NCBI RefSeq assembly: GCF_900699785.1
Contig: NZ_LR535679.1
Location: 434,001 to 498,000, forward strand
Source of the DNA: Campylobacter showae
Lineage (GTDB): Bacteria > Campylobacterota > Campylobacteria > Campylobacterales > Campylobacteraceae
DNA: 64,000 nucleotides
Direction of reading: 5' to 3'
Part shown: positions 9,331-18,787 of the stretch, piece by piece
How positions within the stretch are numbered: the stretch's first letter is position 1
How the letters are laid out: each line of letters begins with the position of its first letter
Translations under genes and position numbers: made by a program
The notes under the pieces: model-generated
Databases searched by the model: none
What the model saw: only the letters and a program-made list of their open reading frames with translations
Told to the model about the DNA's origin: nothing

Positions 9331-10119
9331 TTACGTGTTAAATTTCATAAAGATTTTCTTCGCGTTTTTCGTTGTTATTTCCATTACCTCTTCTTCTTTT
9401 AAATTTAAAATCTCGGCCATCTTTGTTGCGACAAGACGCGCAAAGGCAGGCTCGTTTCTACGGCCCCCCCTAAAGGGCTCAGGCGTCAGATACGGCGCGT
9501 CGGTTTCAAGTAGCAACCTATCTCGCGGAATTTGGGGCAAAATTTGAACCAAATTTTTCGCGTTTTTAAAGGTCAAAACCCCGCCGATACCAAAGTAAAA
9601 CTCGCCCATCTTTGCAAGCTCTAGAAGCAAAGGCGAAGCGTTATAGCAATGCAAAACCGCTCCGACCAGCCTGCTTGCATACTCTTTTAAGATATTAAAA
9701 CTATCTTCGTTTGCATCTCTAATATGCAAAATGACCGGCAAATTTAACTCTACCGCCATATCAAGCTGCGCTCTAAACACGCGCTTTTGTTCCGCTTTTT
9801 CAAGCTCTTTTTCATTTTCGTCTTTAGGCAAGCGGAAGTAATCAAGCCCGCACTCGCCCACGGCAACGCACTTTTCGTCTTTTGCAAATTTATAAAGAAC
9901 GTCCTTGTTAAATCCATCCTTATCATACGGATGAACTCCGACGGCAAAAAATACATTTTCAAATTCGCGGGTTATTTTAGCCGCTTTTGGTAAATCATTA
10001 ATATCAGCACCAGGTATCAGCACCCCGCCGACGCCGTTTTCTCGGGCATTTGCTATAACTTTTACCAGATCGCTATCAAAGCTTTCATCGTCCAAATGAC
10101 AGTGAGTGTCTATTATCAT
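9331..10119 (-). CDS. tatD: TatD-family metal-dependent DNase
   Basis: A 262-residue TIM-barrel hydrolase with metal ligands in DTHCHLDD (N-terminus), GVHPYDK, VGECGLDYFR, LPVILHIRDA, LHCYNA and LLETDAPYL. TatD proteins are 3'-5' DNases linked to DNA repair or RNA quality control. It overlaps cbrR by one base (stop/start) and lies upstream of mltD. Confidence 0.92.
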   Translation of the reverse strand: MIIDTHCHLDDESFDSDLVKVIANARENGVGGVLIPGADINDLPKAAKITREFENVFFAVGVHPYDKDGFNKDVLYKFAKDEKCVAVGECGLDYFRLPKDENEKELEKAEQKRVFRAQLDMAVELNLPVILHIRDANEDSFNILKEYASRLVGAVLHCYNASPLLLELAKMGEFYFGIGGVLTFKNAKNLVQILPQIPRDRLLLETDAPYLTPEPFRGGRRNEPAFARLVATKMAEILNLKEEEVMEITTKNAKKIFMKFNT

Positions 10120-11372
10120 CAGGCTATTTCTACCCTATTTCGCCCGTTTTCTTTTGCTCTATAAAGAGCCTCGTCGGCAAGCTCTAAAAGCTCATCTAAT
10201 CTATAATCGCTTCTACTAAAGGCCACTCCGATAGAGACGGTAAATTTTATCTGCTCTTTTTTTAGTCGCACTTTGCAGTTTGCGATGCTAGCTCTTAAAT
10301 TTACGAAAAATTTAACCGCCTCTTCGTTTGAGACATTTTTTAGTACGATACAAAATTCTTCCCCGCCGAATCTCGCTACCAAATCGCCTTTTTTGGTCTC
10401 GTCGATCAGCTTTTTAGCTAACGTCTTTAACGCCCTGTCGCCGCCGTCGTGACCGTAAGTATCGTTTATCTGTTTAAAATGATCGATATCCAGCATCGCC
10501 ACCGCATAAGGCTCGGCACGCTCCTCGGCATAGGCCAAGTATTCGTTCATATCGTCGTAAAAATACCTTCTATTATAAACGCCCGTCAGGAAGTCCTTGT
10601 TCGCAAAATCGGCGATTTGATTTATGTTTTCCATCGCTTCGATTAGATTATTTACCCTACAAATAAGCTCTTCTTTTACAAAGGGCTTAGCGATAAAATC
10701 ATTCGCTCCGTTTTTCAAAAATATCGCGCCGTTTACGTTTTCGCTCGGACTCGTCATCATTAAAACGCCGATTTGATTTTTATCGCCCGCAGCTCTTATC
10801 TCTTTTAGCACCTCAAGGCCGTCTTTTACGGGCATCCTATAGTCGCAAACGACAAGTTTCATGTCGGGGTTATCGGCAAAATAACTCATCGCTTCCTCGC
10901 CGTGAGCGGCGGTAAACACCTGAAACTGAAGGCTAGTTAGGATTTTTTTAAGATTATTTCTAAAAGGCGCCGAGTCCTCGGCAACCATTACCTTATATTG
11001 TCTATTTTTGCTTAGGCGATTTATGATCTTAAATATATAATTTATATCGTCCATATTGCCTTTATAGACGTAGTCTACGATGTCTTTATGGATGAAGCTC
11101 TCTCTGGTGGCATCATCCATACTACCCGTTAGCACGATGCTAGGCAGTCCTTTTGAGATGACGTAGTCCACGATTTCGCCGTTTGGAGCGTCGGGTAAAT
11201 TTAGATCAAGCAGCGCGATAAAATACTCTTTTGGATCGCTTAAAAAAGCTTGCGCTTCAGCCATAGTGTACGCCACATCGATCTCCATCTCGACCTTATC
11301 TTCCATCTTTTTGGCGATCAGTCTAGCCAGCGCTTTGTTGTCTTCTACTATTAAAATTTTATTTTTTTCCAT
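10119..11372 (-). CDS. cbrR: CbrR-type response regulator: REC-REC-GGDEF
   Basis: A 417-residue protein with two receiver domains (about residues 5-120, phospho-acceptor in LLDLNLPD; and 132-250, VVCDYRMPVKDG) and a GGDEF domain (about 255-417). The active-site loop reads GGEEF, compatible with diguanylate cyclase activity. The C. jejuni orthologue CbrR is known for bile (deoxycholate) resistance. Its gene context (tatD-cbrR-recN) is the same here. No cognate kinase is adjacent. Confidence 0.88.
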   Translation of the reverse strand: MEKNKILIVEDNKALARLIAKKMEDKVEMEIDVAYTMAEAQAFLSDPKEYFIALLDLNLPDAPNGEIVDYVISKGLPSIVLTGSMDDATRESFIHKDIVDYVYKGNMDDINYIFKIINRLSKNRQYKVMVAEDSAPFRNNLKKILTSLQFQVFTAAHGEEAMSYFADNPDMKLVVCDYRMPVKDGLEVLKEIRAAGDKNQIGVLMMTSPSENVNGAIFLKNGANDFIAKPFVKEELICRVNNLIEAMENINQIADFANKDFLTGVYNRRYFYDDMNEYLAYAEERAEPYAVAMLDIDHFKQINDTYGHDGGDRALKTLAKKLIDETKKGDLVARFGGEEFCIVLKNVSNEEAVKFFVNLRASIANCKVRLKKEQIKFTVSIGVAFSRSDYRLDELLELADEALYRAKENGRNRVEIA

Positions 11373-11443
11373 CTATTCTCGTTCAAAATTTTTTTCAAAT
11401 ATACCATTACTTTTCTTTTTTCAACCTAAATTTTAAGCCAAAC

Positions 11444-12967
11444 TTAAACAACCAAAAGTTGACGGGCGAAATTTATCGCTTCCTCAGTTATGCGTTCGCC
11501 GCTTATCATACGGGCCAGCTCGTTTACGCGCTCCTCGTTTTTTAGCTCCCTTACGTTCGAGGTTTCGCCGCGCTTTTCGACTAGAAAATGCGAATCGGCT
11601 TTAGAGCTTAACTGCGGCTGATGCGAGATAGCGAAAATTTGATAAAATTTGGCCAAGCTTAGCAGCACGTTTGCGATACTCATCGCCTCTTTTCCGCTTA
11701 GATTCGCGTCTATTTCATCTAGGATTATGACGCCCTCGCCGCCTCCGGTGATCTTGCTTTCGCTCGCTATAAAAGCTAGCCTTAAGCGGTTTAGCTCGCC
11801 CGAGCTTAGATTTTTTAGCGCCGTCTCGTTTAGGCTCAAATTTACCTCGTCCCTGCCGGCGGCGTCTAGGGTTTTACTATTTATCTTTAATGAAATCTCG
11901 CTCATATAAAGCTCTTTTAGAAACGAATTTATGAGCGCTTCAAGCTCCTTTAAATTTGCCACGCGAGCTTGGCTGATTTTGTCCGCCAGCGCATTTACCG
12001 CGGCTTCGTTTTGCTTAAATTTACGCTCCAGCTCGCTCTTTTCAAAGCTTATATTTTCGTATCTTGCTAGCTCGGCTTTGCGCGTTTTTAGCGTCTGGAG
12101 CGCCTCCTCCTCGCCGCCATAGCGACGCACGAGCGAGTTTATCGCCTCGATGCGGTCTAGCACGCCCTCGATATCTACGTCTTCTAGCTCGTCCATGTTT
12201 AGATTTTCGCGCGCTACTCGCAGCTCGTTCATCGCCTCTTCAAAGAAGCTACTATCGATATCGCTGATATTTAGCGCGTCCGTCACGGCCTGCTCGAAAT
12301 TAAAAATTTGCTCCGCCCTATTCCACGCTTCTAAAATTTTATCCTTTTTACTAAGGCGTTTTTTTAGCTCCATTAGCTCGTCAAATTCGCCGATTTTGGG
12401 ACTCACGCTTTCTATTTTATTGATTTCAAAAGAGGCAAATTCCTTTAGCTCCTCCACCCTTTTTTCTTCGTCGATTATTTTTTTCAGCTCGCGCGAGATC
12501 TGGCTAAATTCCTCAAATTTGAGCCTAAATTCGCTCAAAATTTCGTTAAATTTAGCGTCTTTTTTGGCTTGCAAGCTATCAAGCAAATTTAAAAATCTCT
12601 CGTTTTCAAATTCGTTTATTTCCTTTGCGGATAGGTATTTGACGTGCTCTTTTGCGATGCTGGCGAGATTTTTCTTAGAAACGGCTTGCGAGTTTATAAA
12701 GTAGCGCGTCGTTTTGTCGCGAAAAAGCTTAAAGGTATTTATTTCCTCGCTCTCAAGACCGAATTCCTCAAGGTTAAATTTATGCGAGACGTCGGCCTCT
12801 ATCAGCTTTGCTTCGCTATCTTTTAGCCCCAAAACCGCCATTATCGAACCCATCAAGACCGATTTGCCCGCGCCGCTCACGCCCGTAAATACGCTAAGTC
12901 CGCGCCCGAAATTTAACTCGACGTTTTCAAAACTCAAATTTTGCTTTATCAAAATCCGCTCAATCAT
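11444..12967 (-). CDS. recN: DNA repair ATPase RecN
   Basis: SMC-like ATPase acting in double-strand-break repair. Walker [11 protein letters not shown] (residues 29-38) is at the N-terminus. A long charged coiled-coil middle follows, then a C-terminal ABC signature [12 protein letters not shown] and Walker B VIILDEID. At 507 residues it is a short RecN, as usual in campylobacters. It overlaps nadK by 8 bases. Long open frames on the opposite strand are composition artefacts. Confidence 0.93.
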   Translation of the reverse strand: MIERILIKQNLSFENVELNFGRGLSVFTGVSGAGKSVLMGSIMAVLGLKDSEAKLIEADVSHKFNLEEFGLESEEINTFKLFRDKTTRYFINSQAVSKKNLASIAKEHVKYLSAKEINEFENERFLNLLDSLQAKKDAKFNEILSEFRLKFEEFSQISRELKKIIDEEKRVEELKEFASFEINKIESVSPKIGEFDELMELKKRLSKKDKILEAWNRAEQIFNFEQAVTDALNISDIDSSFFEEAMNELRVARENLNMDELEDVDIEGVLDRIEAINSLVRRYGGEEEALQTLKTRKAELARYENISFEKSELERKFKQNEAAVNALADKISQARVANLKELEALINSFLKELYMSEISLKINSKTLDAAGRDEVNLSLNETALKNLSSGELNRLRLAFIASESKITGGGEGVIILDEIDANLSGKEAMSIANVLLSLAKFYQIFAISHQPQLSSKADSHFLVEKRGETSNVRELKNEERVNELARMISGERITEEAINFARQLLVV

Positions 12968-13853
12968 TATAACCCCAATGCAGTTTTTCTTTTAAAATTT
13001 GAAAATAATCTCTCCCGACGTGGCGGATTAGCCTCGCCGTACTCGCGCTTAGCGTCATGCTCACGCTCTCAAGCTCGCTCATCTTATACCTATCCTGCCC
13101 GTCGATAACCAGCACTGCCGCGCTTGAAGTTTTAAATTTGATCTCAAATCCGCGCGGAAGCACGACCGGGCGCTGCGTGAGCGAGTGCGAGCAAACGGGC
13201 GTAACCAAAAACACCTCGCTCAAAGGATAGGTTATCGCCCCGCCCGCGCTCATGTTGTATCCGGTTGAACCCACGGGTGTAGAGACGATGACGCCGTCGC
13301 CAAAATACGCGTTAAAGTATTTTTCGTTCCAAAAAGCCTCCACGTGCGTCATAGAACCCACCTTTTCGCCCACGATTACGGCGTCGTTAAATGCGATTTT
13401 ATGCAAAATTTCCCCACTTTTTTTGTGCAAAAAAACGTCAAGCATAAAAGGGGTTTCGACCTCAAATTTACCCGCAAAAAACTCGGCGAAAAATTTCTCG
13501 CATTCATTCATCGTGATATCGGTCAAAAATCCTAGCCTGCCCGCGTGGATGCCCAGCACGAAGGGTGAAATCTCGGCTGCATTTCTACAAAGCGAGATGA
13601 TCGTGCCGTCGCCTCCGAGCGAGATCAAAAAATCGCACTTTTTAGCCAGCTCGCGCACCTCAAATCCTTGCAAATTCGAGCCCTCTTTTAAATTTAGATG
13701 TTTAGCGAGCGCGTTTTCAAACAAAATTTGAACGCCGTACCTAGCCAAAATTTCGCGCAAAATTCGCGCGTTTTTGACCGCGTCGCCGTTGATTTTCGCG
13801 ACTAATCCGACCGTTTTTATCTCGGAAGGAAGCAATAAATTCTCTTTTTTCAT
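12960..13853 (-). CDS. nadK: NAD kinase
   Basis: Phosphorylates NAD to NADP. The glycine-rich GGDGT motif ([10 protein letters not shown]) and the TPTGSTGY-like block ([15 protein letters not shown]) are both present. I chose the ATG at 13851-13853 ([16 protein letters not shown]). An in-frame TTG 16 codons upstream would add a poorly conserved tail and lies in the aspS promoter region. 297 residues is close to the C. jejuni enzyme. Confidence 0.92.
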   Translation of the reverse strand: MKKENLLLPSEIKTVGLVAKINGDAVKNARILREILARYGVQILFENALAKHLNLKEGSNLQGFEVRELAKKCDFLISLGGDGTIISLCRNAAEISPFVLGIHAGRLGFLTDITMNECEKFFAEFFAGKFEVETPFMLDVFLHKKSGEILHKIAFNDAVIVGEKVGSMTHVEAFWNEKYFNAYFGDGVIVSTPVGSTGYNMSAGGAITYPLSEVFLVTPVCSHSLTQRPVVLPRGFEIKFKTSSAAVLVIDGQDRYKMSELESVSMTLSASTARLIRHVGRDYFQILKEKLHWGYND

Positions 13854-13909
13854 AGGGCGGATTTTATCACATTTTGTTTTAAAAAAGCTGGGAGCAAGCA
13901 AAATTCTAG

Positions 13910-13915
13910 TATAAT
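13910..13915 (+). promoter_or_regulatory. aspS -10 box
   Basis: TATAAT at 13910-13915 lies 31 bases before the aspS ATG, in the divergent region between nadK and aspS. No convincing -35 is visible. Confidence 0.55.
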
Positions 13916-13946
13916 CGGCGCGTTAAAAACAGCAAAAGGAGTGAAA

Positions 13947-15698
13947 ATGCGTAGCCATTACTGCACTGATTTAAGCAGTGCCGACATAGGCAAAGAAGTT
14001 ACGCTTTGCGGCTGGGTAAATACCTACCGCGACCACGGTGGCGTTATATTTTTGGACCTGCGCGATCGCACGGGACTGATCCAGATCGTCTGCGATCCGG
14101 CAGATAGCAAGAGCTCTCACGAGGCCGCATCGCACGTTCGCGACGAGTACGTGCTAAGGATAAAAGGTAAAGTCCGCGCTCGCGGCGAAGGCCTGGTAAA
14201 TCCGCGCCTAAAAACGGGCGAGATCGAAGTAGTCGCAAACGAAGTGATAGTAGAAAACCCGAGCGAGCCGCTGCCTTTCGTCATCGGCGACGAGAGCGTA
14301 AACGAGGACATCAGACTAAAATACAGATTTTTAGACCTTAGAAACGAGAAACTTCAAAATATCTTTAAAATGCGCTCAAAAGCGGCGATCGCGGCTAGAA
14401 ACAGCCTAGATAAAATGGGCTTTATCGAGTTTGAAACGCCGATTTTAACCCGCGCGACGCCGGAAGGCGCAAGAGACTATCTAGTGCCTAGCCGCGTATA
14501 TCCGGGTCAGTTTTACGCCCTACCGCAAAGCCCGCAGCTTTTTAAACAGCTTTTGATGTGCTCTGGCTTTGATAAATATTTCCAGATCGCAAAATGCTTC
14601 CGCGACGAGGACTTGCGCGCGGATAGACAACCTGAATTTACGCAGATAGATATCGAGATGAGCTTCATCGAGCAAGAAGACATCCTAAATATGGCCGAAA
14701 CCATGCTAAAAGACGTCTTTGCCGCCTGCGGATACGACATCCAAATACCTTTCCGCCGAATGAGCTACAAAGAGGCTACCGAGACCTACGGCAGCGACAA
14801 ACCCGATCTGCGCTACGATCTAAAGATGATCGACGTTATCGACATTTTTGCGCGCTCGTCAAATGAAATATTTAGCAAGATCGCGAGCGAGCCTAAGAAA
14901 AACCGCGTCAAAGCGCTAAAAGTGCCAAACGGCGATAATATCTTTAGTAAGCGCGAGATGAACCGCTTTGAGGAATTCGTCCGTAAATTCGGCGCTCAAG
15001 GCCTTGGCTACTTCCAGATGAAAGAGGATGGGCTAAAAGGACCGCTTTGCAAATTTTTCGAGCAAAGCGACCTTGACGAGATTGTAGCTCGCTGCGAGCT
15101 AAAAGTCGGCGACGTCGTATTTTTCGGCGCCGGCAAGAAAAAAGTCGTGCTTGACTACATGGGTCGATTTAGGATTTTCCTCGCCGAGCAAATGGGCATC
15201 ATCGACCAAAACAAAATGGAGTTTTTATGGGTGCTTGACTTCCCGATGTTTGAGCAAAACGACGACGGCAGCTACTCAGCCATGCACCATCCGTTTACCA
15301 TGCCTAAAAACATCGACGAGCCCGATCTCGAGGACATCCTTTCGGTCGCTCACGACGTAGTGCTTAACGGCTATGAGCTTGGCGGCGGTAGCGTGAGGAT
15401 ACACAAAAACGACGTTCAGCAAAAGGTATTTAAGCTACTAGGCATCGACGAGGCCGAGCAACGCGAGAAATTCGGCTTCTTGCTTGACGCGTTAAGCTTC
15501 GGTGCGCCTCCGCACGGCGGTATCGCGATCGGCTTTGACAGGCTAAATATGCTAGTAAACAAAACCGGCTCGATCCGCGACGTCATCGCCTTCCCTAAAA
15601 CCCAGCGCGCTCAGTGCCCGCTAACTAAGGCGCCTAGCGAAGCTAGCGGCGAGCAGCTAAGGGAGTTGGGGTTAAGGCTGCGAGAAAAAGAAAAATAA
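13947..15698 (+). CDS. aspS: Aspartyl-tRNA synthetase
   Basis: Class II synthetase with an N-terminal OB-fold anticodon-binding domain (about residues 1-105), a class II core with motif 2 ([18 protein letters not shown]) and motif 3 ([12 protein letters not shown]), and a bacterial GAD insertion (about 280-410). Bacterial enzymes of this type in organisms with GatCAB are often non-discriminating (Asp and Asn). The start is the ATG at 13947 because AAAAGGAG lies 5-6 bases upstream; a GTG two codons earlier overlaps that Shine-Dalgarno. 583 residues is normal. Confidence 0.96.
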   Translation: MRSHYCTDLSSADIGKEVTLCGWVNTYRDHGGVIFLDLRDRTGLIQIVCDPADSKSSHEAASHVRDEYVLRIKGKVRARGEGLVNPRLKTGEIEVVANEVIVENPSEPLPFVIGDESVNEDIRLKYRFLDLRNEKLQNIFKMRSKAAIAARNSLDKMGFIEFETPILTRATPEGARDYLVPSRVYPGQFYALPQSPQLFKQLLMCSGFDKYFQIAKCFRDEDLRADRQPEFTQIDIEMSFIEQEDILNMAETMLKDVFAACGYDIQIPFRRMSYKEATETYGSDKPDLRYDLKMIDVIDIFARSSNEIFSKIASEPKKNRVKALKVPNGDNIFSKREMNRFEEFVRKFGAQGLGYFQMKEDGLKGPLCKFFEQSDLDEIVARCELKVGDVVFFGAGKKKVVLDYMGRFRIFLAEQMGIIDQNKMEFLWVLDFPMFEQNDDGSYSAMHHPFTMPKNIDEPDLEDILSVAHDVVLNGYELGGGSVRIHKNDVQQKVFKLLGIDEAEQREKFGFLLDALSFGAPPHGGIAIGFDRLNMLVNKTGSIRDVIAFPKTQRAQCPLTKAPSEASGEQLRELGLRLREKEK

Positions 15699-15734
15699 GC
15701 TTGAAAGCGTCGTCTCGCCGCGCTATACGTCGTT

Positions 15735-15794
15735 GGTTTTAAAATTTGGCGCTCCGCAGGCTATACGCCTAGCGCACGCTTAAATTTTAAAACC
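15735..15794. repeat. Long imperfect intergenic hairpin downstream of aspS
   Basis: Arms GGTTTTAAAATTT (15735-15747) and AAATTTTAAAACC (15782-15794) are perfect 13-base inverted copies. Inside them are nested pairs GCGCT/AGCGC and AGGC/GCCT around TATAC, so the whole 60-base unit can fold into one long stem. There is no T-tract, so it is not a standard terminator. Confidence 0.7.
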
Positions 15795-15948
15795 GCCTAG
15801 TCTAGCTTGGCGATACTTCCGCTACAAATTTAGTTGATTTTATTTTTTATTGAAAGAAAAAGCAAAGCATTAAAATCGTCGTACGATATTTCTGCTTTAA
15901 CTTTTTATAACAAAAATGAAGGTGAAGCATTTTTCGCTTAGACGAGGC

Positions 15949-16009
15949 GGATTTTAAATTTTAAGCGCAGATAGAACATGTAGTTCATCGAGCTTAAAAT
16001 TTAAAATCC
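15949..16009. repeat. 18-base perfect inverted repeat upstream of adk
   Basis: GGATTTTAAATTTTAAGC (15949-15966) is repeated in inverted orientation at 15992-16009, with a short inner dyad GAAC/GTTC. It ends 47 bases before the adk start. The 357-base gap 15699-16055 holds no gene I can support; this and the previous hairpin are its only clear structure. Confidence 0.7.
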
Positions 16010-16055
16010 AACGAAGTATAAGTAGAAAAAGACAAGCCGTTTTAAAGGAAATTTT

Positions 16056-16622
16056 ATGAAAAAACTATTTTTAATCATCGGCGCTCCAGGCTCCGGCAAA
16101 ACCACCGACGCATCGCTAATCGCGCAAGAAGATACCAAATTTGCGCACTTCTCGACCGGTGATCTGCTTCGTGCAGAGGTTGCCAGCGGTTCAGAGCTTG
16201 GCAAACTAATCGACGGCTTTATCTCAAAGGGCAACCTAGTCCCGCTTGATGTCGTCGTAAACGCGATCGTCTCGGCGATCAAAAGCTCAGATAAATCAAA
16301 CGTCATCATCGACGGTTACCCGCGCAGCGTCGAGCAGATGACCGAGCTAGACAAGGTTCTAGCCGCGCAAAACGAGATCGCATTAAAAGGCGTGATCGAA
16401 GTGGACGTTAGCGAAGCCGTCGCACGCGAGAGAGTACTCGGACGAGCACGCGGAGCCGACGACAACAACGAGGTTTTCAACAACCGCATGAAGGTTTATC
16501 TAGAGCCGATCGAGGCGATACGCAAATTTTACAAAGAAAAAGGCCTGCTCTACGTCGTAAACGGCGAGCGTGCGATCGAGCCTATTGTAGCCGACGTCGA
16601 AGCTCTCGTAAATAACCTATAA
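16056..16622 (+). CDS. adk: Adenylate kinase
   Basis: Interconverts ATP plus AMP and two ADP. P-loop GAPGSGKTT is at residues 8-16. The NMP-binding region reads [12 protein letters not shown] and [12 protein letters not shown]. The lid is short ([16 protein letters not shown]) and lacks zinc cysteines. Length 188, as in the short campylobacter enzymes. The Shine-Dalgarno is AAAGGAA. The gene is followed by a strong hairpin terminator. Confidence 0.95.
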   Translation: MKKLFLIIGAPGSGKTTDASLIAQEDTKFAHFSTGDLLRAEVASGSELGKLIDGFISKGNLVPLDVVVNAIVSAIKSSDKSNVIIDGYPRSVEQMTELDKVLAAQNEIALKGVIEVDVSEAVARERVLGRARGADDNNEVFNNRMKVYLEPIEAIRKFYKEKGLLYVVNGERAIEPIVADVEALVNNL

Positions 16623-16629
16623 ACATTAT

Positions 16630-16658
16630 TTTAGAGCCTCAAGCTAGGCTCTAAATTT
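16630..16658 (+). terminator. Terminator after adk
   Basis: A perfect 10-base stem, TTTAGAGCCT (16630-16639) and AGGCTCTAAA (16646-16655), with a 6-base loop lies 8 bases after the adk stop and leads into an A/T-rich stretch. Confidence 0.75.
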
Positions 16659-16757
16659 AAACTTTCCATAAATCCAAATTAACAAAAAATTCACGAAATA
16701 TCATTAAAATTCGCCCTATGATTTCACGAAAATCACATCAAATTTAAAGGATGCGTA

Positions 16758-17147
16758 ATGTTTAAAAAAATAGTTTTATCAGCGGCTCTTGCAAGCGCTA
16801 TGTTTGCTGCGGGCGGATTTACGGGCGTTAGCTCAAATGCGCAAAGTACGACAAATAAAGGCGGCTTCGTCGGCAAGGGAGCCATGAGCGCAAGCACGGT
16901 AAAACAAGCCATAGCGCTACCGGATGACGCTCGCGTCGTGCTTGAGGGCAAGATCGTCTCCGAGTTTCGCCCCGAGCACTACCAGTTCGTCGATAAAAAC
17001 GGCGACACGATCGAAGTCGAGATTGATCACAAAGACTGGAGAGGCGTAACCGTCGATGAAAACACGCCCGTGCGTATCTACGGCGAGGTTGATAAGGACT
17101 TTATGAAAACCTCTATCGACGTAAAAACTATCGAAATAATCAAATAA
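16758..17147 (+). CDS. YgiW/YdeI-family periplasmic OB-fold stress protein
   Basis: A 129-residue protein with a signal peptide (residues 1-18) and a BOF-type OB-fold. The OB-fold shows the family pattern VKQAIALPDDARVVLEGKIV, then YQFVDKNGDTIEVEID and KDWRGVTV. Homologues (YgiW, YdeI, VisP) are tied to peroxide, metal and antimicrobial-peptide stress in enterics; the molecular activity is not settled. It is a single-gene unit bracketed by hairpin terminators. Confidence 0.82.
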   Translation: MFKKIVLSAALASAMFAAGGFTGVSSNAQSTTNKGGFVGKGAMSASTVKQAIALPDDARVVLEGKIVSEFRPEHYQFVDKNGDTIEVEIDHKDWRGVTVDENTPVRIYGEVDKDFMKTSIDVKTIEIIK

Positions 17148-17149
17148 TT

Positions 17150-17173
17150 TTAGGGCGGTTCGCCGCCTTAAAT
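17150..17173 (+). terminator. Terminator after the YgiW-like gene
   Basis: Stem GGCGG (17154-17158) and CCGCC (17163-17167), extended by flanking TTTA/TAAA pairing, closes on a stable TTCG tetraloop and is followed by an A/T tract. It starts 3 bases after the stop codon. Bases 17174-17313 hold no supported feature. Confidence 0.75.
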
Positions 17174-17313
17174 TTCCTCTAATTTTAAGTTTTCCAACCC
17201 TACTTTGCTGATAAGCGAATTTTGCGCTCTAGCTTCAAATTTGCCGTAGTAAGACCCATCAAATTTTAGCTCGCAAAAGTTCTCGTTTTACTCCAAATTT
17301 AGCCGAGATTTTA

Positions 17314-17319
17314 TATAAT
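17314..17319 (+). promoter_or_regulatory. ppa -10 box
   Basis: TATAAT at 17314-17319, preceded by a T-rich run, as in typical campylobacter sigma-70 promoters. It lies 71 bases before the ppa start. Confidence 0.5.
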
Positions 17320-17389
17320 CCCTTACTTAAATTTCAAGGCAATTATCTCAAAATCTTTTGGCGAGATAGGGGCTTTACAAAGGATTAAA

Positions 17390-17908
17390 ATGGACGTTTC
17401 AAAAATCAAAGCAGGCTCAAACCCGGACAAAATCAACGCCGTGATCGAGATCCCATACGGCTCGAACATCAAATACGAGATCGACAAAGATAGCGGCGCG
17501 GTCGTAGTCGATCGCGTGCTCTACTCGGCGATGTTCTACCCGGCAAACTACGGCTTCGTACCAAACACGCTCGCAGCAGACGGCGATCCTGCCGATATCT
17601 TGGTGCTAAACGAATATCCGCTGCAAGCAGGTAGCGTGATCCAGTGCCGCCTGATCGGCGTGCTCGTGATGGAGGACGAAGCAGGTATGGACGAGAAGCT
17701 ACTGGCCGTACCGGTAACCAAGATCGACCCGAGATTTGACGGGATCAAGAGCTACAAAGACCTACCTGAAGCCACTCTAAATAAGGTCAAAAACTTCTTT
17801 GAAACTTATAAAATTTTAGAGCCTAACAAATGGGTCAAGGTTAAAGAATTTAAAGACGCCGATGCCGCGAAAGAGATCCTGGACGCGGCAATAAAAAATT
17901 ATAAATAA
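17390..17908 (+). CDS. ppa: Inorganic pyrophosphatase (family I)
   Basis: Soluble Mg-dependent enzyme that hydrolyses pyrophosphate. The catalytic Asp cluster is visible in DGDPADILVLNEYPL, followed by GVLVMEDEAGMDEKLLAVP, and the N-terminal block KYEIDKDSGAVVVDRVLY is typical. The 172-residue length is standard. It starts with ATG after AAAGGAT. Confidence 0.96.
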   Translation: MDVSKIKAGSNPDKINAVIEIPYGSNIKYEIDKDSGAVVVDRVLYSAMFYPANYGFVPNTLAADGDPADILVLNEYPLQAGSVIQCRLIGVLVMEDEAGMDEKLLAVPVTKIDPRFDGIKSYKDLPEATLNKVKNFFETYKILEPNKWVKVKEFKDADAAKEILDAAIKNYK

Positions 17909-17998
17909 GCCGCTCTCCCGGCTTGCTTGGCCACCGTTTCGTTCAACTCAAACAAGCGGCGGCCGAGTTTAAACTATCGAAAAATCAAAAGGATAAAA

Positions 17999-18532
17999 AT
18001 GGATATATTAAAGTTACTTTTGAGCAACTCCAGCGGTATGATAGACGCGATGTCGCAAAAAAGCGGACTGGCGGCAAACGACGTAGAGGCCGTAGTTTCT
18101 AAGATTGCGCCGATTTTCATGCAAAGAGCGAACGAAAATTTTAAATCAGACGCGGATTCGTCCAATTTCCTAGATATGATCCGCCGCTCAAACCTTGACG
18201 AGATGACTGACGCCCCGCAAAACATCAGCGTCGCCGAGGGCAACGAGCTGCTTGGCGTACTAACGGGCTCAAAAGAAAACAGCAGGGCTCTAGCTAGCGA
18301 CGTGGGTTCGCAGCTGGGCATCAGCGCGGACTCTATCAAAACCTTGCTACCGATGATCGCGCCGATGATCGCAGGCATGCTAAACAATCAGCTAAAAGCC
18401 TCAAATTTGCAAGGCTCTGCAGATAGCGGCTACATGATGTCGATGCTAACGCAGTTTTTAGATCAGAACAAAGACGGCTCGATCGTGGACGATATTTTTA
18501 GGATCGCAGGCGACTTTTTTGGTAAAAAATAG
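17999..18532 (+). CDS. DUF937-type small helical protein
   Basis: A 177-residue protein without signal peptide. It has two helical repeats of the DUF937 type: MDILKLLLSNSSGMIDAMSQ with the following PIFMQRANENFK, and a second copy SQLGISADSIKTLLPMIAPMIAGMLNNQL. The C-terminus reads MLTQFLDQNKDGSIVDDIF. No biochemical role is established for the family. The ATG at 17999 has AAAAGGA five bases upstream; a longer in-frame reading from 17927 has no ribosome-binding site. Its stop codon lies inside a terminator stem. Confidence 0.8.
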   Translation: MDILKLLLSNSSGMIDAMSQKSGLAANDVEAVVSKIAPIFMQRANENFKSDADSSNFLDMIRRSNLDEMTDAPQNISVAEGNELLGVLTGSKENSRALASDVGSQLGISADSIKTLLPMIAPMIAGMLNNQLKASNLQGSADSGYMMSMLTQFLDQNKDGSIVDDIFRIAGDFFGKK

Positions 18533-18550
18533 GCGAATTTCGCCTATTTT
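18526..18550 (+). terminator. Bidirectional terminator overlapping the DUF937 stop codon
   Basis: A perfect 11-base stem, AAAATAGGCGA (18526-18536) and TCGCCTATTTT (18540-18550), with a 3-base loop and T-run. The TAG stop at 18530-18532 is within the 5' arm. The following 18551-18787 contains no gene I can support. Confidence 0.85.
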
Positions 18551-18787
18551 AGCCGTTGGGACTTTTTGCGTTCTACTAAATTTACGGCTTTTTATAGCTC
18601 GCCAAAAACCGCTTTTCTTTCACTGCCGCTTCTCTGTGACAGAGCGTCAAATTCTCTTCCTTTAATGAACCCCTACTTTGCCTTTACATATACGAATATT
18701 GCGCCCCTTATTCCAAATTTGACAAATTTGGTTTATGAACATAAAGCAGCGTCGCGCAAATAAAATTTAAGAGATTTGAGATTGCGC

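Noticed and set aside
12150..12704. 184-codon plus-strand open frame inside recN
   Set aside because: Ser/Phe-rich shadow of the Glu/Lys/Leu-rich coiled coil on the other strand; no ribosome-binding site or family.
18566..18763. 65-codon plus-strand frame in the DUF937-mnmC gap
   Set aside because: No ribosome-binding site, no recognisable protein pattern; only a chance frame in a short gap.
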